Shown here one piece after another: positions 46,258-56,000 of a stretch of 64,000 nt of DNA. Each line of letters opens with the position of its first letter. Position 1 is the stretch's first letter. This DNA is from Planococcus citri (lineage: Eukaryota; Arthropoda; Insecta; Hemiptera; Pseudococcidae), in assembly GCF_950023065.1 (NCBI RefSeq), contig NC_088679.1:56730001-56794000 (forward strand). Reading direction: 5' to 3'. The position numbers were made by a program, and so were the translations under genes. The notes under the pieces are model-generated. The model did not search any database, was not told the origin of the DNA, and was given only the letters and a program-made list of their open reading frames with translations.

Positions 46258-47553
46258 TTAGAAGTATCCATGATCAGCATATCCTCCGCCATGTGAACCT
46301 CCTTCGACATGACCATGTTTCTCACCTTCTTTAACGCTGCCTTTCTTACCATATTCGGATTTCTTATCGTGATGGGCTTCTTGGCCTGCTTCTTTCTTAT
46401 GGCCTGAGGCTTCTTCAAAGTGATGGCCTTTATTCTGAATACCTTTCTTTTCTCCATGGCCTTCGTGGTAGCCAGAGTCGACATGATTCTTCTTGGCCGA
46501 ACCTCCTTTTTCTTTGTGGTGCTTCTCGTGTTCGTGGGCATGTTCTTCGTGCTCGTCTCCGTTGTGAGCTTCGTCATAGAACACTTCGTCTTTTTTGTAT
46601 TCGTCTTTATGATGCACTTTGTGGAAACCGGTTTTCTTATGACCTTTTTTGTGGCCTCCTTTTTTGGTAACTGATATACCTTTTTCGCCATCGGCGCCTT
46701 TGTATTCTTTGATTTCTTCTTTTTCCTGCTCCAGATGGCCTTTCTTTTCACCTTCTTTTTCGCTGACAATTGCTTTCTTCTCTTCTTTACCATGTTTGGC
46801 GTCTTCAGCTTTGTCAAATCCTTCTTCCTTTTTATATCCTTGTTGGGCTTTTTCGCCTGCTTCGGCTTTGTGGGCTTCGACATATTTTTTGCCACCTTCT
46901 TTGTCGTAATGTTTTTCTTTATCGTACCCTTCTTCGAATCCGTCACCTATACTGCCACTTAAGAAAGATCCTTCTTTGCTCAAATCACCGCCACTGAGGG
47001 TGGATTTTTTGCTAGAACCGGCCTCTTGAAGAGGTGGGCTTCCTTCGACTATTTCGTTGATACTTTTAGGAGAGGATTTACTACCGGAGGAAGACTTACG
47101 AGAAGATGATTTACTTTTAGATGGTCGACTCACTTGCTCGGAAGATGAAGATTTGTAATCACTGCTCTTTGGGCTGCTGCTGCTCCTGCTGCTGAAACTG
47201 GAACTATCATCGTCGTCGTCGTTGAATTGGAATTTCTTTCGACGATCCGGGCGCCCACCGTGGCCACTGACTGGCTTATGTTCGCTGTTTTGTCCGGCAG
47301 GTTCGTATTCATTTTTCGTGTACTTGACTCGATTCGGTCCGGTATTTCCGCCGGATGTCTCGACAATACTGTAACTACTGTAAACAGCCTGATTTCTCGG
47401 ATCCAGCTGATCTAGCTCGATCACATTGGCAGCTGCGGTTAGATCTTTGGGTTTATTTTGAACTTCTGTACGTGCGATCGTCGCACAGTCGATTTTGGCG
47501 AAAAACGCGATAACCACAACACAAGAAACCGAAACCAAACCGCTTCGAGACAT
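46258..47553 (-). CDS. Secreted Ser-rich then Lys/Gly/His-rich insect protein
   Basis: Single-exon frame of 431 residues. Residues 1-24 are a signal peptide (hydrophobic CVVVIAFFA, cleavage near DCA). Then come an ordinary segment (25-105), an acidic pentad DDDDD (112-116), a Ser-rich stretch with many SKSSS motifs (117-165), and a long Lys/Glu/Gly/His region (200-431). Within the last part GFHKVHHKDEYKKDEVFYDE (309-328) is the segment I associate with a group of uncharacterised secreted insect proteins; the end is Gly/His-rich (GGSHGGGYADHGYF). Such composition suggests an extracellular or cuticle-matrix protein that could bind metal, but no enzymatic domain exists and function is unknown. 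The start is the first ATG, right before the signal peptide, and a TATA box lies 118 bases upstream. Shadow frames on both strands arise from the repetitive codons. Confidence 0.85.
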   Translation of the reverse strand: MSRSGLVSVSCVVVIAFFAKIDCATIARTEVQNKPKDLTAAANVIELDQLDPRNQAVYSSYSIVETSGGNTGPNRVKYTKNEYEPAGQNSEHKPVSGHGGRPDRRKKFQFNDDDDDSSSFSSRSSSSPKSSDYKSSSSEQVSRPSKSKSSSRKSSSGSKSSPKSINEIVEGSPPLQEAGSSKKSTLSGGDLSKEGSFLSGSIGDGFEEGYDKEKHYDKEGGKKYVEAHKAEAGEKAQQGYKKEEGFDKAEDAKHGKEEKKAIVSEKEGEKKGHLEQEKEEIKEYKGADGEKGISVTKKGGHKKGHKKTGFHKVHHKDEYKKDEVFYDEAHNGDEHEEHAHEHEKHHKEKGGSAKKNHVDSGYHEGHGEKKGIQNKGHHFEEASGHKKEAGQEAHHDKKSEYGKKGSVKEGEKHGHVEGGSHGGGYADHGYF

Positions 47554-47670
47554 GTTTGCGAGTACCGAAATACGGCGGTGACCGCGAATGCGAATCTTTA
47601 CGTTGAACTGGTAAATCGTCGTCGTCTACAATACGCGTATCAACTGTCGGCGAATCGAGATATCCGGTAG

Positions 47671-47678
47671 ATTATATA
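47671..47678 (-). promoter_or_regulatory. TATA box of the secreted-protein gene
   Basis: On the minus strand the bases read TATATAAT. About 33 bases further along that strand is ACAGTT (A at 47645), an initiator-like motif. That would give a 5' UTR of about 90 bases before the ATG at 47553. Confidence 0.5.
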
Positions 47679-48215
47679 CTTCTAGGTGCATTAGCTCGCG
47701 ATCGGAAGTGACGAAAGATGACGTACGAGGGAGGGAGGTAAGGACAATCGATGCACACCTCGTATCTCTGTATACCTACACCGAATTAACATATTTGTTT
47801 TCGAGCACCACGAAAAATCGACTCGTAATGCGTTATTAAAGGTAAAATGCTCGCGTTGATTAGGCGTATAATCGCTCCAGTCTAAACTAATTGAAATAGG
47901 TATTTAGCACACGGTCTTTTCTTCTTTTCTTCGCCGAACCAACCGTGACTAAAAAGCTTTGACGGTTACACCTACACATACTCGTATACGTGTATCTCAT
48001 GAGTACATGGACTGCAACATGTAGGTAAGAGGTGCTAACTATACACGGTGTAATTTCAAAACCACCTTTTAAACGTCGTTGTCATCTTATCTCAAAAGGG
48101 AGGTTAAAATATACCAACGCATTCTTCGTCCATTTTATACTTCATTTAGCTCTAAACTACTCAAGAGCTACTGGATTTCAAATGTTTGAAAAAAACGTTA
48201 CACAGAACCTGCAAA
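47679..48215. other. Upstream intergenic DNA
   Basis: No gene; probably includes regulatory DNA of the minus-strand gene. The frame 48032-48535 runs into foldback F2 and is not coding. Confidence 0.3.
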
Positions 48216-49059
48216 AGGGCAGTTCTGCGTCAATTCGACCAAAAAGTGGTAGGAGAGGGGGGGTCAGCAATTTTTTTGAAATTGCTTCTGTGGAAAGACC
48301 TTCTGAAGGGATGACCAATGGCGCAAATCGCAGCCCTCTAGCCCTTTTTGAAAGGCTGCTAAAGGGTGTCAAAGTTTTTAGTGAACTTGAAATATCATTC
48401 GTTTCAGCAGTGGATTACTCAATAACCGCGATACCTACCAAAATTGAACTTTCTCCAATAGTTAGGGGTTTTGAAAGGCTTTTTGGTGATATCATAAAAA
48501 TCAGTGTTGCCACTTTTTTCGTACGAAAAAATTAGCTCGAAAAGTTTCAAAACGTAGTTTTCATATTCGTTCCGACTCTCAACAATTTTGTATGGACAAC
48601 TTTTCATGCTGAAGAACATAATATTGAAAAATTAGGATGGCATTATGTCGTAAAGTCGATTTTAAAGACTTGGATTTCTTTCGAAAAAATGCGATTTTTC
48701 GATTTAAAACATGATAAAAAAGTTTTGATTGGTGAAGTTGACCCATCTGACCCCTATTTTTACGTATCCGTTGAAAAAGTTGAAAAAAAACCTTCACTCG
48801 ATGAAATGAACTCATCACAAAAAAATCAAAATTCGAAAAAATTCAATTTTGAATTCCAAACATTAAAAAAAGTAAGCATTATATTCAGTTGTCTTATTTT
48901 TACCTCTTTCTGATGTATGTATTTCATGAAAAAGTTGATGAAAATTACACTCAGCAAGAAAATTAAAATTCATTCATTTTTTCAATGTTTTCGAATTTAG
49001 ACTTTTTTGTGATGAGTTTATTTCATCGAGTGACGGGGCTTTTTCAACTTTTTCAACAG

Positions 49060-49724
49060 GATTCACGGACAATTTCCCGAATCCATTTGCCCGAACGGAT
49101 TTAACCCCGAATGATATTTTGCCCGAATTTTGCTACCCCGAATGCCAATTCCCGAATCCATTTCCCCGAATTTCTGGTTCCCGAATGTTTTTTACCCGAA
49201 CAAAAATTTCAAATCATTACCGTGGCAAGGCGTTTGCAGTTTACGAGTACGAAGCACAGTATAGAACTCTCATAACTCCTTGCAATGGCAAAGATATAGA
49301 GAATAATAAGTTGTTTTTCGATTCCACCTGATGGTTGGAAGGAACCATCCGGATCTCCATGTCGCCCTTCGAGAAATTCAAAAGGAACAAGCGCATACCG
49401 AGGTCGCGGTATCAGAATTAAGCATGGGACGCAGGGTGAAAGCACAACCGAAAAGGAAATGGATCGACCTCCAAAATCAAATCAGTGGCATCGTAAGAAA
49501 TTACGATGTGATTACGTTGAACGAAATGAAGAAATTGTATTTCTGCAAACCTTAAGTTACATCGTCCGTGTGTAAGTTATAAAAAATTTAAAGTTTTATA
49601 AAAAATTGAAACTCCATTGAAAGCTTTATAAAAAATTTAAAAAATTCAAAATCTATTCGGGAATCAATTCATTCGGGTAAATTTTGATTCGGGATTTTTC
49701 CATTCGGGGGAATGGCCGGGAACC
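49060..49724 (+). mobile_element. MULE-like element with 9-bp target duplication
   Basis: TTTCAACAG occurs on both sides (49051-49059 and 49725-49733), and removing one copy plus the insert restores the uninterrupted arm of foldback F2. The ends are imperfect inverted repeats: GATTCACGGACAATTTCCCG and, from the right, GGTTCCCGGCCATTCCCCCG, both followed by AAT. Variants of CCCGAAT are clustered near the left end (about nine) and, inverted, near the right end (about five). A 9-bp duplication fits Mutator-like elements. It is too short for a transposase; the short frame inside is described separately. Confidence 0.7.
49331..49555 (+). CDS. Short ORF carried by the MULE-like insert
   Basis: A 74-codon frame from ATG 49331 to TAA 49555 reads NHPDLHVALREIQKEQAHTE, then AVSELSMGRRVKAQPKRKWI and NQISGIVRNYD. 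It is charged, helical and clearly non-random against its AT-rich surroundings. A frame just upstream (49119-49331, ending LFFDST) may belong to the same broken protein. HNHPPD-like sequence after a small zinc-binding domain occurs in FLYWCH proteins linked to MULE transposons, and this may be a remnant of one, but the Cys/His pattern is not intact here. Function unknown. Confidence 0.3.
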   Translation: MVGRNHPDLHVALREIQKEQAHTEVAVSELSMGRRVKAQPKRKWIDLQNQISGIVRNYDVITLNEMKKLYFCKP

Positions 49725-50282
49725 TTTCAACAGATACGTAAAAATAGGGGTCAAATGAGTAAACTTCACCAGTCACAACTTTTTTTCATGTTTCAAATTA
49801 AAAAATCGCAATTTTTCGCAACTATTCAATTTTTTTAAATCGACTTTACGAAATAATGCCATCCCAATTTTTTAATATGTTGTTCAGCATGAAAATTTGT
49901 CCTTATTATATTTTTTCCAGAATTTTTGAGAGTTGGAACGATATGAAAACTACGTTTTGAAACTTTTCGAGCTAATTTTTCGTACGAAAAAAAGTGGCAA
50001 CACAAATTTCTATGATATCACCAAAAAGCCTTTCAAAACTGTTAACTATTGGAAAAAGTTCCATTTTGGTAGGTATCGCGGTCATAGAGTAATCCTCTGC
50101 TGAAATGGATGATATTTCAACTTCACTAAAAACTTTGACACTCCCTAGCAGCTTTTAAAAAAGGGCCAAAGGGCTGCGATTTGCGGCATTGGTCATTCCT
50201 TCAGAAGATCTTCCACGGGAAAAATTTCCAAAAATTCGCCGCCCCCTACCATTTCTTGATTGAATTGACGTGGGATGACCCT

Positions 50283-51479
50283 ACTTCATTTAGCTACGAA
50301 ACCAGCCAAGAACGAGTGCATTTCTATTTTTGACAAATAAAGTACAAAAAACTTGCAAAGGAACATCTGTCCATCTTTTTCTTCAAACACAACCATAAAA
50401 TTCGTGGATGCCGAACTGTAGCTCTCAGTTTTAATATATTTCAACCACGTCCAGTAATTACAAATACATTTACGTGTCAGCACGAACATAAATACTTAGT
50501 AATTGTACATCTATGTATCCGCAAAACAATACAGCACCAGCACACGTCTATCGGTAAAGATAACCATTGCAAGATACTCATTCGTACGCTTGTTCTCTAT
50601 TCCTTCACTACACTCCCTCCAACCCACCCTCGCCGGTTTTCCAAGCAATCACGAATGCACCACTAATACACATACATGTTGACGTTACGCTTCTCGAACA
50701 ACTTGGCGGTAAATTTAAGCTGTACCTATACCTGACTACACAGTATAACACATCTCGCACGTGGATTTATTACTTTTGTTTTTTGCTTCAAAAGAAAAAG
50801 TAAATTACTTTCTAAGTATATCGTACTACACCTAACTCTTTCGTCTCGACCGAACAGCAATTACTTTTACTCGCATCATCACCTGCTTCGATGAGATAAA
50901 CTCTGTGAGTTTGTTACGAATTTACCCTGAACGTTATCTCGCGTGCTGACCATTTATTTACAAATGTTGGATTATTACGAGATAGGTAACCCTTTTGAAA
51001 AATTTATGTTCATTACTTTATTCAAGATGGTTTAGCATGATGATCAAGGTACGACTCTCATTCCAGAATTTTGATTCATTTTTCTATGAAGTACTCACTT
51101 ATGCTCAAAAACTTTCAAGTTAGTAACTGATGCAGCAATTTTTCATATCCAAGTATTTACAAATTTAAATTGTCACCAAGATTTGATTTGAAAAAAAAAA
51201 ACATGGTACCTATCTAACGGATTTTTTTTGTTGAAAACATCACTACTTTGTCAAATAAATTTTCAAAAAGCTATCCACTCGACCCCTCTCCTCCCATCCC
51301 CTCCCACCAAAAAAATTAACAAAGTCAAATTTCTCACAGGAACATTTAAAAAAAAAATTAAAAATTGAAAGAAAATTTGTAAAGCAGAACATTTTTTCAT
51401 TTCAATCAGAATTATGAAATGAACGCATTTAAGTACATACGTTATAAGACAGGGTGTCAAACCAAATTTCAAGTACATA
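50283..51479. other. Intergenic stretch, no gene recognised
   Basis: Only short frames without domains; nothing else supported. Confidence 0.3.
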
Positions 51480-51860
51480 TTATTTCGAGAGGCATCAAAA
51501 ACGATGGTTTTTTGTGTGATGAGTTGATCATAAGAAGTTTATTATTTACTTTGAAATTTTGAAATTCAAAATTATGATTTTTTTTCGAAAAATCCAAAAT
51601 TGAAAAAAAAGAAAACGAGCCCAAGCGAAGCGAGGCCAAAAACTCTAAAAAATTCAGGTTTTGAGAAGCAAAAAAAAAGTTTCTTCGTGCAGAGAAGAGT
51701 TGATTTTTCTGATTCAAACTTTGATATTTTTCGAATTTGAACAATAATTTTTCAATGTGGAAAAAGAGAAAATGGCCCGAGCGAAGCGAGAGCAAAAGTT
51801 CTCGGAAATGTGTAATTCAAGCACTAAAAAAGTTGACAAATGAGCTCTTTTCTACAGAAT
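51480..51860. repeat. GCCCGAGCGAAGCGAGG-type dimeric repeat, locus 2
   Basis: GCCCAAGCGAAGCGAGGCC at 51619 and GCCCGAGCGAAGCGAGAGC at 51775 mark two units 156 bases apart, each with a preceding AAAAAGAAAA(C/T)G-type stretch and a following GAAAT/AAATTCA stretch. Same family as 38039 and 59039. The 108-codon minus-strand frame here is repeat sequence. Confidence 0.55.
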
Positions 51861-53072
51861 GAAGATCAAGAAAAAGAAACGCATTTGAATTTTTTCATTT
51901 TTTCATCACCTTTTAAACAAAAATTCTTTACTTTCACTACCCATTTTTAAAATCACTACTTTTTCACTAATTTCACTACCTGTTAAGATATACCCTGAAG
52001 AAAAAAAAACGTCTTCAAGAGAAAAGCGACCAGATCTGATTATATCCGATCAGACCTGTTAATACTACTTATCTTTTCGAAAATTCGGCATTGGCAAAGT
52101 CATTCCCGTTGAAAATATGTATGGACTTATAATAATGTAAGAAATTTTATTCTAAAATAGAAAAAAAAATCAACAACAAATATACATTAAGTGCCGCGTT
52201 TATCAAATCGATTAGAGATTGTAATGCTTCTGATTCTGATTAAGCTAAATAATACCTTCGTAATCTTGTTCGGCACATTAATTGGACACAAATACGAGTA
52301 TGACGCAAAAAATGGGAATAATTTGTTCCCGTCCTTGCTCGGAAGTCCAAAAACCAGGTTATACATTCAAATTTTACAATGGAATTTTAGAGTCCGAAAA
52401 AAAATGCTGAAATAGTGTACCATACACCTACCTATTCGAGCCGAGACAGAAAAAGCTGTAGGTATCAATTTTAGAGCCAATTTTTAAAAGTTGAGTGAAA
52501 TGAAGGTCACTCGTTTATTATCTAATCTTGTTATATTATTAGTAATTCCCACTCTATTTGATACCTAATAATGATTTTAATATAAGTAGGTCTATAGGTA
52601 CCAACTGTTTGAATTTGTTTTCTATCATAATAATATGCTTGTATTTAATACGCGATGACTCTTGCAAGAGCAGAAATGTTCGAATTATCTGTAAATTTGT
52701 GATACGATTTGAATGAATAATGCACAGTTATTTTTTTTTTCGCGCTTAATCTCTACACAACCGTGAAATTTTAATCGACTAGATTTAAAATTGAATCATT
52801 TTGGATATAAATAAAACGCGATAAACCAAGAAGAATATCAACAATTTCAAAATGTTCAGAATACATCCAGCATTCGTTATTATATTAATCAAGTATTGGT
52901 ATTCGGTTATTTTTTGGAACTATCTAAGTTCATTTCGCCAATCTCGAAAACTTTTTTGTGATAATTTTCGAAATTTCAATTAGAACGATTTCAATTCTTG
53001 TAATTTCAATATATTTCAACAAATCGAATTCGTGAGTGAAGAGACATCGAAATCTAATAAGTATAAATCACA
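51861..53072. other. Upstream region of the receptor gene
   Basis: No coding frame. It should hold the promoter of the class C receptor gene; no convincing TATA box could be chosen. Confidence 0.3.
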
Positions 53073-56000
53073 ATGAAACGAAGTCACTTCGCGTATTTCG
53101 TGCTTTTTTTCATGTCATCGATTTCACTGAAGAACGTTATTTGTGACGGTGAACTTCTATCAAAGCAAGATGGCAAACTAAATATCAAAATAGCTGTAAT
53201 ACTACCACTTTCTGAAGAAAAAGCGGAATTCAAGTGTTCAGATAGATTTTACCCCGACACGTTACAAAACGTAGAAGCTTTGTACTATGCATTGGATTTG
53301 ATAGAAAAGTAAGTAAAATAAGTCGGTTTTTCATGATTTTTGAGTCATCTTCACATAAGAATCAAGTTATATGGTTGAGAAATTTATCCGAAAAATCCCT
53401 CCACCACCTCTTCCTCCTTCTCAACACAAAAGTAGCTAATTACAGGTAGGTACATTCGAACTTTAATTCATTTTTACCTATTGATTTCAGTGACGACACA
53501 CTTCTACGAAATATTACTCTGAATGTCGATGTAATAGAAAATTGCAACAGTCCAATGCTAGCAATGAGACATTTGTCAAACTTGGTCGAACAATTGCAGG
53601 TAACACTAGCCACCATATCACATATCTACCTCTTATAAATCGTATCTAGTACATACCTACTTTGATTTTCAAAATAAAAATGACTAATGATCAAAATCAA
53701 ATGTTCAAGGTGAAGTCAATATACGACGACAATGCAACATTTGGACTCATTTATACAAATGATTTGGTAAGATTCAAATATGAAACTGTTTTCGAGTTAT
53801 TTCCCAACTTCCCGCGTATTAGTTATGAAGGGCCACCGAAGGAAATAATAGATGTGAACGACATTAAAGAGGATTCAACTTCATTTTTTATCACGTTAAC
53901 ATCCGGTCATATTTTTATAGCTGATGTGATATTTGAAATTTTGAAACACTACGATTGGAGATACATCACAATATTTGATCCACCACGTGAGTACTTACTT
54001 ATTCCAACAGGCTATACAGCATGACTTCTAGAATCAGGTTACAAGTTGTTAATTTTTTTTGAAACGTTTGCACATATCATTCTTATGAACACTGCAGCTT
54101 GCGGACACAACGATGTGAAAAATTTTTTCATCAGACGAGCTGAAGAACTGGCTAGAAGTGATGGAGTTTGCATTGATCATTCAACTGACGCCTTGTGCGA
54201 GGTAAGGAGTTTTCATTATCTACCTGAAGTTCTTCTCAATAAGCCATACATATATATAGTACGAAAGTAAACCACTTACTCAGGTTTGTGATTTAGGCAA
54301 ACGAGAGATACAGACTCGAAATCGATTTTATACCTCCGAATAATACAGTCGATGTAATTATTTGTTATTGCAATCAATATGAAATTTTGGGACTGAAGGA
54401 AGAATTGGAAAAATACAACAAAAAATACGTAGTTATCGCAGGGTAGGTACTTGGGTTTCCAATTTTTTCGTGTTTACCAAGTCGCTATTCATAATTTTGT
54501 TCACTGAATTCGCGGGTAAAGATACATTAAGGAATATTGGACAGACGAAGAACCTGTAGAATGGACATCGAATGTAGGAGACCTGTATTACGTCACACCA
54601 GCACCACAACAAGATGAGAAATTCCACCATTATTACACGTCTTTGTCAATAAGAAATAATACAAGACATCATTTTCTTGAAAAATTCAGGGAACGATACT
54701 TCAAAGCACAATTCAATTCCGAAATTGGAAACGAAGAAATAATAGCCGATAGTAAATCACTAGAGTGCATTCAAATTAACGTTTGAAAGTGATATTTGAA
54801 TTGATCCAATTTTTTTTTTGTCAGCTGAAGCTATTTATAGAGACACTTACAAAAATAATTCCAAAACGTCGTTTAATATCATCAAATCACTATACATCAT
54901 GGCCTTTGTTTTAGACGACGCACATAAAAGAAAAGGTACACGAAACCGAGTTTCTGCGGTGAGTACTTTAATGAAGGTAATCAAGTTAACATACCTATTT
55001 TTATCAATTTTAATTTATGATTAATTTGATTACATTCCAATAGGGATCGAAACTTCGCCAAGTCAATTTTAAATTAGTCGACGAAGAAGTGAGTTTTACT
55101 AGACTAAGAGGTCTACTAAAAGCAGAAAGGTTCGTAAACTTTTTTTTTCAGCAAAATGTCCGTTGAGATTCTCAGAACAGAATTCGAGTAAAAAAAAACC
55201 AGGTGGATGTGCTCCTTATTTTTGAGAGGGCGAAGGGCTAAGATTGAGTGACAATATCAGTTGAAAATGCAACTATACAGTATTTCATTACCATTATTAT
55301 GAACCAAATTACAATTAATCAAGATTCTCCTTTGCGCTTCCTCTCATCCAATCGTCTTCGACTTTTTTTGAAAAATTGTAGAGGGGGGATTCAATAAAAA
55401 AGTTGAAATATTGAAAAAATAAATAAATAAATAAATAAAATAATGAAAATTTTTTATTTGATGTAATAATTGATCATTTATGGTAGGTATTCATTCATTT
55501 AGACGTAAGCAAGAACACAGTTTTCGATTTTTTTCACTTTTCCAAAGGTTTTGCATAACTTGCAAAAATAATACGATTTTGGACTTTAGATACCTACTTC
55601 AAATTCTGCGCCGACCTAGGCCATTGCATTCAGAATCTAAGACTGCTTTTAAGGTAGAAACGTAATGGTGCCCATTTTTTGACCCATTATTGCCAATTTC
55701 AAGAATATAAAATGGGTGAAAATTCTTCTCTTCAAGGAAAGTTTTGAATCATGGATATGTTTCTCGTTCAATTCAATAATGGATAATTCCTTGAATTTGT
55801 TCTACAATTTGAGTTTTTAAAAGTCTGACACGAGGTCAGAAAGTCGAAAACATTTTTTCCATGCATTCAAACGTTTAACATGATGTCAGACAGTCATAAG
55901 TTTTTTTTTTCGTTTTCATAGATTTTTTTCAAGCTTTTCAAGGTCGTAAGTCTGTAATAATGTCAGAAAGTGAACAATATTCTTTTCAAGTTTTCAAAAG

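Larger units (their letters stand above)
48216..50282. repeat. Foldback transposon family F2, copy 2 (interrupted)
   Basis: The left end reads AGGGCAGTTCTGCGTCAATT and the inverted right end GAATTGACGTGGGATGACCCT, the same ends as at 40791-42056. Arm landmarks GCAGCCCTCTAG, TTTCAGCAGTGGATTACTC and TTTTTCGTACGAAAAA agree. Without the 665-bp insert and its duplicated site it would be about 1.39 kb, close to copy 1. The frames read from the arms are not genes. Confidence 0.75.

Noticed and set aside
46152..46946. 264-codon minus-strand ORF, Lys-rich
   Set aside because: It overlaps the 431-codon secreted-protein gene in another frame, has no signal peptide or domain, and its low-complexity Lys/Thr/Met composition is what the repetitive codons would give.
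48032..48535. 167-codon plus-strand ORF
   Set aside because: Most of it is the left arm of foldback F2; the inverted right arm and the copy at 40.8 kb do not keep the frame.
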